Counted from the stretch's first letter, positions 1-8,008 are shown. The stretch: DNA of 12,658 nt from an uncultured Lachnospiraceae bacterium (GCA_937901625.1 CALDIE010000164.1:1-12658), one strand, 5' to 3'. Made by a program: numbers and translations. Notes: generated from the letters alone by a model not told the origin.

Positions 1-134
1 GGCTGCCCACTCTTACTTTTCAATACATGTTTCCTTTCTTCAAATTATACAACCGAGAACACAACTATCAAGAACTCAGAGTCTTTGGGTGCCTTTCTTA
101 TCCTCCTCTCAGACCTTATGGTTTACATAAATTG
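1..134 (+). mobile_element. Fragment of a Ty1/copia-type retrotransposon pol polyprotein (integrase C-terminal / SH3-like region), joined to bacterial DNA
   Basis: Frame 3 (codons from base 3) is open to base 134 and reads LPT at bases 3-11, then SPF-like residues MFPFFKLYN, then LRVFGC, SYPPLRPY and HKL ending at 134. Plant copia polyproteins carry the same ordered signature after the integrase core: an LPT start, P-F-x-x-L-[FY]-N, R/K-V/T-F-G-C, [CS]-Y/F-P, L-R-P-Y and H-K-L, with about 30 residues from LPT to FGC. Here the count is exactly 30. In copia the next residues are normally x-[FP]-R-S/T and later C-x-F-L-G-Y; here the frame instead runs into the bacterial ribosome site and stops at 150-152. 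The piece contains no GATC, whereas the bacterial part is full of it. It lacks both ends, so it is a broken fragment, not a functional element. Its presence next to a bacterial operon is best explained by a chimeric assembly or clone. Recognition is from memory of the family, without a search. Confidence 0.82.
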
Positions 135-138
135 ATCC

Positions 139-143
139 GGAGG
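139..143 (+). promoter_or_regulatory. Shine-Dalgarno site of the first ABC gene
   Basis: GGAGG lies five bases before the ATG at 149. It fixes the start of the first bacterial gene. It also shows that the bacterial sequence is intact from at least about base 138, so the join to the retrotransposon fragment falls roughly between 132 and 143. No convincing bacterial promoter is visible to its left, as expected if that DNA is foreign. Confidence 0.75.
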
Positions 144-148
144 AAAAG

Positions 149-1912
149 ATGAACGTCTATCGCAGGCTCAAGGAGCTGCTCAATGCAGGACAAAAGAGAA
201 AAGTTATAGGGTTGATCATAATGATCTTTTTCGGAGCCCTGCTGGAAACACTGGGGGTATCGATCATAGTTCCGTTAGTTTCCGCGGTAGTCAGCCCTGA
301 TAAGATCATGGGCAGTGAAGCAGCGCAAAAGGCATTACGTCTTGTTGGTATGGGTGGGATGGATTCGGATGCTTTTGTCCGTATCCTGTTGATCAGCGTG
401 ATCGTGATCTATGTCGTTAAGACGGTGTATATGCTGGTGCTTGCGTACATTCAGGCCGGGTTTATCACCACGACGGAAGCAGATACGTCGATCCGGTTGC
501 TCGGAGAGTATTTAAACCGTCCGTATGAGTATTATCTGAGCGCGGATGTAAATGTCATGTTTCAGACGATCAATAAGGATATACCCCATGTGTTTGAACT
601 CCTGCAGGAAGTGATGCGGCTGATCACCGAGATCCTGGTGAGCATCTGCCTTTGCGTCTTTTTGCTGATCGTTGATTTTAAGATGACGCTGTCGATCGCC
701 GCACTTCTGGTAATCCTTGTCTGCTTTGTGGTACTGTTCTTAAAACCTTTGCTTGGCAATCTGGGACAGGAACGGGTGAAACAGCAGGTAAGCACCATGA
801 AATGGATGCAGCAGGGAATCTTCGGGATCAAGGATGTCAAAGTCGCGGACAGGGAAGGGTATTTTCTGGAGGTATTTTCCAAGGCGTACAGGAGTCTGGC
901 CGGTGTTACGAGAAAGTATACGGTATTAAATAACGCTCCCAGACTGGTGATCGAGATGTTATGCATCGTCGGGATGATGGGCTATATGCTTCTCGTTGTG
1001 CTGCGCGGAGAGGATATGGCTTCCATGCTGACGCCGCTTTCGGCTTTTGCCATGGCTGCGGTTCGCCTGATGCCAAGTGTAAACCGGATATCAACGCATC
1101 TTTCCACGATTGCTTACTATGAACCCTCTCTAAATTATATCTGTGACAATTTAAACGTTTCAAAGTTAAAGGACAGCGAGGTTCCCACCACGGCCGGAGA
1201 AAAGAAGAAAGCATCCGATCAGCCGATGACATTGACCAAAGAGATCCGTCTTAAGGGAATCGAGTATCATTATCCCGGAACTGAAAAAGAGATCTTTCAA
1301 GGCGCGGAGATGGTGATTCCTGCCGGTGCCTCGGTAGGTATTGTAGGAACCTCCGGAGCGGGGAAGACTACCATTGTGGATATTCTGCTCGGACTTTTGT
1401 CACCGCAAAAGGGGCAGGTTACCTGCGATGGGAGAGATATCAAAGATGACTACGCCGGCTGGCTTCACAATCTCGGATATATAGCACAGAACATTTATAT
1501 GCTCGATACGACCATACGGGAAAATGTTGCTTTTGGTGTTTTGGCGGAAGATGTTAATGAAGATCGTATCTGGGAAGTGCTGCGGGAAGCACAGATGGAA
1601 GAATATGTGCACAGCCTTCCGGAAGGGCTTGATACGGTGATCGGAGACCGCGGCGTTCGCATCAGCGGCGGACAGAGACAGAGGATCGGAATTGCCAGAG
1701 CGCTATACAGTGACCCGGAACTCCTTGTTTTTGACGAGGCGACCAGCGCTCTCGATAACGATACGGAGGCAGCCATCATGGATGCCATCAATTCCCTTAA
1801 GGGCAGAAAGACAATGATCATCATCGCGCATCGTCTTAAGACGATCGAAAACTGTGACATGATCTATCGCGTAGAGGGCGGTAAGATCGAGCGGACAACG
1901 GTGGAGGCATAA
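149..1912 (+). CDS. ABC transporter, fused permease and ATPase, PglK-like lipid-linked glycan flippase
   Basis: This 587-residue half-transporter has an N-terminal membrane domain and a C-terminal ATPase. Hydrophobic segments lie near residues 18-46, 73-100, 158-178, 180-200, 265-285 and 290-310, giving the six helices usual for exporters. The ATPase has Walker A GTSGAGKTT at 400-408 (Lys406), Q-loop Gln447, signature ISGGQ at 505-509, Walker B LLVFDE ending at catalytic Glu530, D-loop SALD 533-536 and switch His561, so all catalytic positions are intact. The GIKDVKV...REGYF stretch around 226-239 and the overall length match the PglK/WlaB group, which flips polyprenyl-diphosphate oligosaccharides across the membrane. 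The glycosyltransferase neighbours favour that role over drug or peptide export. The stop TAA directly abuts the next ATG, implying co-translation. A second, paralogous transporter is at 9459-11267. Substrate is inferred; other exporters of the MsbA type cannot be excluded. Confidence 0.88.
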   Translation: MNVYRRLKELLNAGQKRKVIGLIIMIFFGALLETLGVSIIVPLVSAVVSPDKIMGSEAAQKALRLVGMGGMDSDAFVRILLISVIVIYVVKTVYMLVLAYIQAGFITTTEADTSIRLLGEYLNRPYEYYLSADVNVMFQTINKDIPHVFELLQEVMRLITEILVSICLCVFLLIVDFKMTLSIAALLVILVCFVVLFLKPLLGNLGQERVKQQVSTMKWMQQGIFGIKDVKVADREGYFLEVFSKAYRSLAGVTRKYTVLNNAPRLVIEMLCIVGMMGYMLLVVLRGEDMASMLTPLSAFAMAAVRLMPSVNRISTHLSTIAYYEPSLNYICDNLNVSKLKDSEVPTTAGEKKKASDQPMTLTKEIRLKGIEYHYPGTEKEIFQGAEMVIPAGASVGIVGTSGAGKTTIVDILLGLLSPQKGQVTCDGRDIKDDYAGWLHNLGYIAQNIYMLDTTIRENVAFGVLAEDVNEDRIWEVLREAQMEEYVHSLPEGLDTVIGDRGVRISGGQRQRIGIARALYSDPELLVFDEATSALDNDTEAAIMDAINSLKGRKTMIIIAHRLKTIENCDMIYRVEGGKIERTTVEA

Positions 1913-3091
1913 ATGAAGATAGCAATGATCCTGCCGCATTTTTATCCCTATGTTGGTGGCGGCGAGAAGATGTTTTACGATCTGGCAAAAGGCATGGCAG
2001 AAGCGGGGCATGAGGTACATGTCGTAACCCGCAATGTGGGAGAGGACTATCTCGGAGACCGCATTGTGGACGGGATCCACATCAAATATTGTCCGTGGAA
2101 AGAGATGTTCGGACATCCCTTTCCCAAAAGAAACGATATTGAGAAGGAGATACGGTGGTGCGACGTTGTGCATACTTCGATCTTTACCACAGCTCCGGTG
2201 GTGAGCATTCTGGCAAAAAAGTACCGCAAGCCTTCTCTCTTGACCGTATATGAGGTTCGGGGACCGAAGTGGTTCTGGTCGGATGTGTGGTACAAGGCCG
2301 TTATCTACTGGTGTGTTGAGCAATTTGCCTGCAGACAGCGCTTTGACTGTTATCATGCTATCTCCGACGCAACGAAAAAGGATTATCTTCATTATATCGA
2401 TTATATCGGGAAAAAGAGAGATGTACGAAGAGTCTATATTGCCAATGAAATGGGGCGCGCGTCCGAACAGGGACCGGAAGAAAATGCAAAGAAAACGGAT
2501 TTTTCTTTGAAAGAGTATTTTAAGACCGGCAATAAGAAGGTATTTCTGTACTACGGACGCCCCGGACGCACCAAGGGTACATATGTCTATCTGGATGCGA
2601 TCCGGCGCTTACGCGATGAGGGTGCAGATCTGACGGATACCGCTTTTTGCTTTATTCTCGGTAAGGAGCCGATCGGTCCCCGCAGGGAGATGAAGGCGTT
2701 TGTTAAAAAAGAGGGCTTGCAGTCCCTGGTAAGGATACGTCCTTCCGTCAGCAGGGAGGAGCTGGAGGAGGCTATCCGTCAGGCAGATGTGGTGGTTGTT
2801 CCCTCCTTAACGGAAGGCTTCGGATTCAGTGCGCTGGAAGCCTGTCAAATGGGAAAGCCGCTTATATACAGTGACGGAGGCTCGCTTCCGGAGGTCGCTT
2901 TCGGACAGTGCAGTTCTTTTAAAAACAGAGACTCGGCCGATCTTGCAGAAAAGATACGCTCCGTGATCGAAGAAAAAGAAGATGCGTTTATGCAGGTTCC
3001 CGAAAAGGTATTTACATATGAAAATATGTTTGAAGGGATCACGAAAATCTATCGGGAGATAATTAAGAAAAAAGATCGGGAGCGGAAATAA
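1913..3091 (+). CDS. Glycosyltransferase family 4 (GT-B fold)
   Basis: This 392-residue soluble protein is a retaining sugar transferase of the GT4 type and probably acts on a lipid-linked glycan at the inner membrane face. The N-terminal domain starts with a beta strand (MKIAMILPHF) and a glycine-rich GGGEK loop at 15-19, typical of the acceptor-side Rossmann domain. The C-terminal donor domain begins near 208 and shows YYGRPGRTKG at 213-222, with Arg216 and Lys221 in the usual donor-phosphate positions. It also has the E-x7-E motif EGFGFSALE at 301-309 (Glu301, Glu309) and then a D-G-G-S-x-P-E-V element at 321-328. The ATG follows the preceding stop with no gap and sits behind GGTGGAGG. Its own TAA overlaps the next ATG (TAATG). 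Sugar and linkage cannot be read from the sequence. Confidence 0.9.
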   Translation: MKIAMILPHFYPYVGGGEKMFYDLAKGMAEAGHEVHVVTRNVGEDYLGDRIVDGIHIKYCPWKEMFGHPFPKRNDIEKEIRWCDVVHTSIFTTAPVVSILAKKYRKPSLLTVYEVRGPKWFWSDVWYKAVIYWCVEQFACRQRFDCYHAISDATKKDYLHYIDYIGKKRDVRRVYIANEMGRASEQGPEENAKKTDFSLKEYFKTGNKKVFLYYGRPGRTKGTYVYLDAIRRLRDEGADLTDTAFCFILGKEPIGPRREMKAFVKKEGLQSLVRIRPSVSREELEEAIRQADVVVVPSLTEGFGFSALEACQMGKPLIYSDGGSLPEVAFGQCSSFKNRDSADLAEKIRSVIEEKEDAFMQVPEKVFTYENMFEGITKIYREIIKKKDRERK

Positions 3092-5184
3092 TGCTGTATC
3101 TGATGTTCGGGGGAGGGGTGGTCGCCACGGGTTTGCTGGTGGCGTTTACCTTTCGGAAAATCGATCTTATGAAACTGCTGATCCTGGGATCGGATCTGTA
3201 TTTTTCGCTTTATGTGGTCATCTCGGGGATCTTACTGTGTTTTGACGAATTTACGATGCTCAGGACCTGCGGTATCCTGTTTTTTGGAACATTCATAGCG
3301 GACGGGATCCTTTTGTGGAAACAAAAAGGATTTAGAGGCATTACCGTTCGACCGGCTCTTAAAAAGCATTTGCCGCTTGCAATAATACTTGCGCTATGTT
3401 CATTAGTCTGTTGGAATCGAGCCGGAGTGTACGGGACCAGTCAGGATCAGGGATTGTACCAGATCCGCGCAATGTACTATGTCGGAGACCGGTACATGAC
3501 AAAGATTGCATTCCCGGAGTATTACAATGTACAGGTAAACTGGGAAAAACAGGTCTACCTGGATGAGCTTCGGGATATGGAAGGGTACTACCCGGAGTCA
3601 AAGGAAGCAGATACGGAGCATCCGGAAGGGATGCTGACCGGCCAGCTCCACGGAGTAAATACATATCCGGCATTGCTTGCGCTTTGGGGAAAGATGTTTT
3701 CGGTAAGCGCAATGTCCGGGATTTTGACTGTATTTTACCTTTTGACGATCGGCAATATATGGATGGTTGCCGAAAACATTAAACACGATACGGTATTGCG
3801 CATCTGTGAATGCGCGATCTGCGCTGTCTCGCCTGTTTTGATCTGGTGCGCCCAGGTAACGGTGCCGGAGATCGTGATAGCGGTATTTATATCGATGTTC
3901 TTTATGCTGATGACAGAGAAAAAGGCATATCTTACGGGAATAGCCTCCGCTATACCGTTGGTCGCTCTCTGCTGGTATCATGTCAGCGTATCCGTATTGA
4001 TGCCGGGATTTGTGCTGATCTACCTCTTATGCTATCTGATCTCGCGCAGGAAAGAATATCCGATCGGACTGATCGTATTAATGACCGGATATGTGAGCGG
4101 ATTTTACATGATGTGGACGGTTTCCAGACAGTATACGGAAGGAAACATGGAAGCGATCTTTCGCATGACAAAGGGAATCGTTCATCCCGGAAATCTGTTC
4201 CCGTTGATCCTTACCGGAAGCCTGATCCTGATCGGAACGTCCGTATGGCTGTTGTTGCGTAAGGAAGGGAAAGGAAGAAAAGCCGGAAACGGGAAACTGC
4301 CGTATCTGACGGTAAGGGCAGTGCTTACAGGGGAAATCCTTTTCTTTCTCCGGAAAGCGATCGGCGTTATAAAGATTGATTTTCCGCTTGGGAAGATGAG
4401 TATAGTCGGGTTTTGGCTGATGAGTGGTTTTGTAACTCTTCCCATGGCCTGTGTTTATATGTGGATGGACGCAAAACGTATCGTCAAAGAAAGGAAAATG
4501 GCGGTACTGGCCTTTTCGGTATTGTATTTTCCGTTCATCTACGCGGGCACCGTATATCTGTTGGTATATTATTATTACTATTATGCCAGATACTTTGCTC
4601 CGTTTCTGTCTTTGATCGTATTGATGGCAGGTGAACTGACGGAATGTATCCGCAAAAGAACCGGCAGCGCACGTAAAGAAAAGAAGGGGCACAGAAAAAA
4701 AGGCGGATATATACGGGAAATCGTGATCGTATCGGTGACAGTTATAATAGTGATCATTACGGCTATCCAGAACCCCTGCCTTTTAAAAGGACAGGATATG
4801 ACCTATACCGGTTTTCGTATGGAGGAAGAGTTGGCGGAGAAGATCACGGATAAAGACGCCGTGCTGATCTATGATCAGGGATATCACAGCCAGCGGCTGT
4901 TTATGATGCAGTTAAAGGGATTGACCGGAGCGGATATCTATTTCTACAACCGGGATGCGTATGTCGAACAGTTAAATGTTCTGGTGCCGGAATATGAAAA
5001 TATTTATCTGCTGGAGTATGACCTGGGAGAGGATCTGGAGGCTTTGGGGATCTGGGAGAATGTCTACAACGGGACAATGCATACATCGCTGTATAATACC
5101 TTTGTGGAGGAGACACTCCCGTATCCTACGGAGATTTTTGATAATGACATTACCGTCTCCATGTTTCAACTGAGTTTGCCGTAA
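3091..5184 (+). CDS. Large polytopic membrane protein, probable GT-C (GT39/ArnT-like) glycosyltransferase
   Basis: This 697-residue protein has about a dozen or more hydrophobic segments and a hydrophilic C-terminal part from about 565. After the fourth segment (93-109) comes a long loop, about 110-195, with SQDQGLYQIRAMYY at 117-130; Asp119 sits where GT-C enzymes carry their catalytic acidic residue in the first large external loop. A second landmark is the tyrosine run at 493-498 followed by ARYFAPF, resembling the Y-x-R-Y-x-x-P element late in the membrane domain of GT39-type enzymes. GT-C enzymes use polyprenyl-phosphate sugars at the outer membrane face, and a likely maker of that donor is the next gene. 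Translation starts inside the previous stop (TAATG). A Wzy-like polymerase or glycan ligase role is possible. Family assignment is moderately sure and the reaction is unknown. Confidence 0.65.
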   Translation: MLYLMFGGGVVATGLLVAFTFRKIDLMKLLILGSDLYFSLYVVISGILLCFDEFTMLRTCGILFFGTFIADGILLWKQKGFRGITVRPALKKHLPLAIILALCSLVCWNRAGVYGTSQDQGLYQIRAMYYVGDRYMTKIAFPEYYNVQVNWEKQVYLDELRDMEGYYPESKEADTEHPEGMLTGQLHGVNTYPALLALWGKMFSVSAMSGILTVFYLLTIGNIWMVAENIKHDTVLRICECAICAVSPVLIWCAQVTVPEIVIAVFISMFFMLMTEKKAYLTGIASAIPLVALCWYHVSVSVLMPGFVLIYLLCYLISRRKEYPIGLIVLMTGYVSGFYMMWTVSRQYTEGNMEAIFRMTKGIVHPGNLFPLILTGSLILIGTSVWLLLRKEGKGRKAGNGKLPYLTVRAVLTGEILFFLRKAIGVIKIDFPLGKMSIVGFWLMSGFVTLPMACVYMWMDAKRIVKERKMAVLAFSVLYFPFIYAGTVYLLVYYYYYYARYFAPFLSLIVLMAGELTECIRKRTGSARKEKKGHRKKGGYIREIVIVSVTVIIVIITAIQNPCLLKGQDMTYTGFRMEEELAEKITDKDAVLIYDQGYHSQRLFMMQLKGLTGADIYFYNRDAYVEQLNVLVPEYENIYLLEYDLGEDLEALGIWENVYNGTMHTSLYNTFVEETLPYPTEIFDNDITVSMFQLSLP

Positions 5185-5235
5185 ACGGTATAACTTCCGG
5201 TGGAATATGACAAAAAACAGTAAGTAAAGGAATGG

Positions 5236-6264
5236 ATGGAAAAAAATATGAAACTGATCATACAGATTCCGTGTTATAACGAGGCGGAAACATTGGAGAT
5301 CGCTTTAAACGATCTCCCGAAAAAGATCGAAGGGATTGACGAGATCGAGTATCTGATCATCAATGACGGCAGCACGGATAAGACGGTAGAGGTGGCGATG
5401 AACTGGGGTGTGCACCATGTTGTCAGTTTCTCCGGAAACAAGGGTCTGGCGAAGGGATTTATGGCAGGGATAGAGGCCTGTCTTTCTTATGGCGCCGATA
5501 TCATAGTCAATACGGATGCGGATAATCAGTATTGCGGAGAGGATATCGAAAAGCTCGTGCGTCCGATCCTAAACGGCGAAGCCGACATTGTGGTGGGTGA
5601 GCGACCCATTGATGAGATCGAGCATTTTTCCTGGATCAAGAAGAAACTGCAGCATTTCGGAAGCTGGGTTGTCCGTAAGGCTTCAAAGACGGATATCCCG
5701 GATGCACCGTCCGGATTTCGTGCTTTTTCCAGAGAAGCGGCCATGCATATCAATGTTGTAAATGAGTATACTTATACGCTCGAGACGATCGTGCAGGCCG
5801 GACGGAACAAAATGGCGATCACGTCTGTTCCGGTTCGTACCAATCCCGAGTTGCGCGAGTCCAGACTGTTTCACAGTATCGGATCGTATGTCAAAAAATC
5901 CATGCTGACGATCTTGCGCGCACTGTTGATGTATCGATCCCTGATGTGCTTAACGGTCCTTGGGATGATCCCGTTTTTAATAGGATTCGGTATCGGAGTG
6001 AGATTCATCGTATTTTTCTTTACCGGCAGAGCAGCCGGACATGTGCAGTCTCTGATCCTGGCGTGTACTCTGATGATCATCGGATTTATGACGCTGGTGA
6101 TCGGAATGCTTGCGGATGTTATCTCCGCGAACAGAAAGATCATGGAGGATGTGCAATACCATGTCCGGAAGTTAACCTATGATCAGTCGGACGCGAAGGT
6201 ATGGCAGGAAGCGGCTACAAAAGCACTGGAAGAAGAAACCCGGAAAGAGGAAACGGAAGAATAA
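5236..6264 (+). CDS. Glycosyltransferase family 2, DPM1/GtrB-like, with two C-terminal membrane helices
   Basis: This 342-residue protein is built like polyprenyl-phosphate sugar synthases (DPM1, GtrB): a GT-A catalytic domain followed by a pair of membrane helices. The catalytic part has IPCYNEAETL at 11-20, NDGSTD at 43-48, the metal-binding DAD at 94-96 and APSGFRAFSRE at 157-167. Hydrophobic segments lie at about 236-262 and 271-295, followed by ANRKIMEDVQYHVRKL and a Glu/Lys-rich tail. It probably charges polyprenyl phosphate with one sugar on the cytosolic face for use by a GT-C enzyme. The start is uncertain. ATG 5236 has AAAGGA four bases upstream, while the in-frame ATG at 5248 would give MKLIIQIPCYNE, the usual beginning of this family. 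The 51-base gap before it is the largest between complete genes here and holds no clear terminator. Confidence 0.87.
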   Translation: MEKNMKLIIQIPCYNEAETLEIALNDLPKKIEGIDEIEYLIINDGSTDKTVEVAMNWGVHHVVSFSGNKGLAKGFMAGIEACLSYGADIIVNTDADNQYCGEDIEKLVRPILNGEADIVVGERPIDEIEHFSWIKKKLQHFGSWVVRKASKTDIPDAPSGFRAFSREAAMHINVVNEYTYTLETIVQAGRNKMAITSVPVRTNPELRESRLFHSIGSYVKKSMLTILRALLMYRSLMCLTVLGMIPFLIGFGIGVRFIVFFFTGRAAGHVQSLILACTLMIIGFMTLVIGMLADVISANRKIMEDVQYHVRKLTYDQSDAKVWQEAATKALEEETRKEETEE

Positions 6265-6266
6265 GG

Positions 6267-7019
6267 ATGGGGAATGAGACGAATCCGTTGGTAACGGTCT
6301 TTATCATGATCTACAATAATGTGGATGCCCTGGAGGAGACGGTTGCCTCGGTGATGATGCAGGACTACGCCGATATGGAAGTCATCTTAAGCGATGACGG
6401 GTCCACCAAGTATGATACGGACATACTTAGGGAGTATGAGAAACGTTTGAAGACGGTTTTTAAAAATGTGAAGATCCATTTGTGCGGAGAAAATATAGGG
6501 ACGGTCAGGCATTTAAACCGGATCATCGGGATTGCCTCCGGAAAATACCTTTTTTCCTGCTCCTGCGGAGACTGTTTCGCAAGAAAGGATACCGTATCTT
6601 CACTGGTGGCGCAGATGGAAAAGAAAAACGCGCTGATCCTTACGACAAGAAGGATCGACCGCTATCCCGACAGGGATAAGACCCGCCCCGCGAGATGGGT
6701 CGGATGGGCTCTTGATCTGTGCCCGGAACGCCTTTGCGATCATATGATCAATAAGAGGAATCTTCTAAGCGGGTGCTGTACGTTTTATACAAAAGAATTG
6801 TTTGATAAATACGGTTTGTTCGATGAGAGATACCGTCTGGTAGAGGACTATCCTTATTACATTTCCCTTCTGAAAAAGGGTGTAAAGATCCCTCATCACG
6901 ATATGATCACGGTGGTCCACCGGATGAGCGGCGGGGTATCTACGGGAAATGTCCATCCGCAGGTATGGAAAGATATAGAAAATCTTAAAGAAACCTGGGG
7001 AAAGGATGCAGCCAATTAA
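6267..7019 (+). CDS. Glycosyltransferase family 2, soluble GT-A enzyme
   Basis: This 250-residue protein has no membrane helices. Starting at ATG 6267 it begins MGNETNPLVTVFIMIYNNVD, the normal first strand of a GT2 enzyme. The longer in-frame start at 6201 would sit inside the previous gene and add 22 residues with no family character. GGAAGA six bases upstream supports 6267. Motifs are DDGST at 43-47 (nucleotide-sugar binding), GENIGTVRHLN at 74-84, a single conserved Asp102 in GDCF where many relatives have G-D-D or P-G-D, and RLVEDYPYY at 190-198 with the likely catalytic ED pair at 193-194. It probably adds one sugar from a nucleotide donor to the lipid-linked glycan. Three cysteines (98, 100, 103) crowd the metal-site Asp, which is unusual. 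Only two bases separate it from the preceding stop. Confidence 0.86.
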   Translation: MGNETNPLVTVFIMIYNNVDALEETVASVMMQDYADMEVILSDDGSTKYDTDILREYEKRLKTVFKNVKIHLCGENIGTVRHLNRIIGIASGKYLFSCSCGDCFARKDTVSSLVAQMEKKNALILTTRRIDRYPDRDKTRPARWVGWALDLCPERLCDHMINKRNLLSGCCTFYTKELFDKYGLFDERYRLVEDYPYYISLLKKGVKIPHHDMITVVHRMSGGVSTGNVHPQVWKDIENLKETWGKDAAN

Positions 7020-7021
7020 CG

Positions 7022-7027
7022 AAGGAG
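7022..7027 (+). promoter_or_regulatory. Shine-Dalgarno-like AAGGAG placed unusually far from its start codon
   Basis: AAGGAG ends 15 bases before the ATG at 7043, where 5-9 bases is usual. The nearer AGAG at 7037-7040 leaves only two bases. No in-frame ATG, GTG or TTG with better spacing is visible, and the protein from 7043 starts exactly as its family does. The start therefore stands, but initiation may be weak or depend on reading from the gene just upstream, whose stop is at 7017-7019. Confidence 0.4.
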
Positions 7028-7042
7028 TATATAAAAAGAGCG

Positions 7043-8008
7043 ATGGATAAGATTGCGATACTGATTCCCTGTTTTAACGAGGAAAAGACAATCGGGAAAG
7101 TGGTCACGGACGCGAAAAAGTATGTTCCTGAGGCAGTGGTCTATGTGTATGATAACAATTCCACGGATCGTACCGTCGAGATCGCGAAGGAAGCCGGGGC
7201 AGTGGTACGGCATGAACATATGCAGGGTAAAGGCTATGTGATCCGCAGGATGTTCCGGGATATTGACGCGCTGTGTTATATCATGGTGGACGGAGATGAT
7301 ACATATCCGTTGGAAAACGCTTCAGAGATGGCAAGGTACGTGATCGAGGAAAACGTGGACATGGTCGTGGGCGATCGTTTAAGCTCTACCTACTTTACGG
7401 AGAATAAGCGGCCGTTTCACAATCTCGGGAACAGCATGGTACGCAATACGATCAACCGGCTGTTTCGTTCGGATATAAAGGATATCATGACCGGTTACAG
7501 AGCCATGTCCTATGAGTTTGTAAAGAGTTATCCGGTGCTGAGCAAAGGATTTGAGATCGAGACGGAGATGACGATCCATGCTGTCTTTAACCAGATGAGG
7601 ATAGAAAACGTTATAGTGGATTACAGGGATCGTCCGGCGGGAAGTGAATCCAAGTTAAATACATACTCGGACGGGGCAAAAGTATTAACGACGATCGTAA
7701 AGCTTTATAAAAACTATAAACCGTTTCCTTTCTTTTCCATGCTGGCGGCAGTGATGGCATTAATATCGGCCGGAATGTTTTTCTGGGTGTTTGCGAGATT
7801 TTTAAATACACATCTGGTGGAAAATATGCCTACGCTTTTAGTGAGCGGATTCATAGCCCTGGCAGCCATTCAGGCGTTTTTTGCGGGGATGATCCTTTCG
7901 GATATGATCACGAAGGGACGGAGGGATTTTGAGATCCTTCTAAACCGCTTAAGCAGAGAAAAGAGAGATATGTTGCGGGATGAATCGTGGTGGAAAAGCA
8001 ATGAGTGA
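7043..8008 (+). CDS. Glycosyltransferase family 2, GtrB/DPM1-like, with two C-terminal membrane helices (second copy)
   Basis: This 321-residue protein has the same plan as the enzyme at 5236 but belongs to a clearly different subgroup. It shows IPCFNEEKTI at 8-17, DNNSTDRTVE at 37-46, HMQGKGYVIRRMF at 59-71, the metal-binding DGDDTYP at 83-89 and DIMTGYRAMS at 147-156. Membrane helices lie at about 230-252 and 263-287, followed by a basic tail. The expected role is transfer of a sugar from a nucleotide donor to polyprenyl phosphate, giving a donor that is flipped outward. No small GtrA-type flippase is present in the window. The end overlaps the next gene by eight bases, and that next gene is a GT-C protein that could consume its product. 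Confidence 0.87.
   Translation: MDKIAILIPCFNEEKTIGKVVTDAKKYVPEAVVYVYDNNSTDRTVEIAKEAGAVVRHEHMQGKGYVIRRMFRDIDALCYIMVDGDDTYPLENASEMARYVIEENVDMVVGDRLSSTYFTENKRPFHNLGNSMVRNTINRLFRSDIKDIMTGYRAMSYEFVKSYPVLSKGFEIETEMTIHAVFNQMRIENVIVDYRDRPAGSESKLNTYSDGAKVLTTIVKLYKNYKPFPFFSMLAAVMALISAGMFFWVFARFLNTHLVENMPTLLVSGFIALAAIQAFFAGMILSDMITKGRRDFEILLNRLSREKRDMLRDESWWKSNE

Noticed and set aside
1..135. Bases 1-135 as the C-terminal end of an upstream bacterial gene in frame 1 (open to TGA 133-135) or as a bacterial promoter region
   Set aside because: All three forward frames are open for most of this stretch. Only frame 3 gives a recognisable protein, the copia signature. Frame 1 has no family character, and weak AT-rich boxes such as TTATAC near 45 lack a partner at proper spacing.
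5150..5235. Possible terminator between the first GT-C gene and the GT2 at 5236
   Set aside because: TACCGT at 5150-5155 and ACGGTA at 5185-5190 are inverted, but the arms are short, the loop is long and no T tract follows, so read-through is expected.
6201..6266. Longer N-terminus for the soluble GT2 from ATG 6201
   Set aside because: The extra 22 residues overlap the end of the previous gene and carry no family sequence; ATG 6267 has a GGAAGA site and begins where GT2 enzymes begin.
7980..8000. Longer start of the second GT-C gene at ATG 7980
   Set aside because: It adds only seven residues and has no good ribosome site, while GGTGG precedes ATG 8001 at a normal distance. It cannot be fully excluded.
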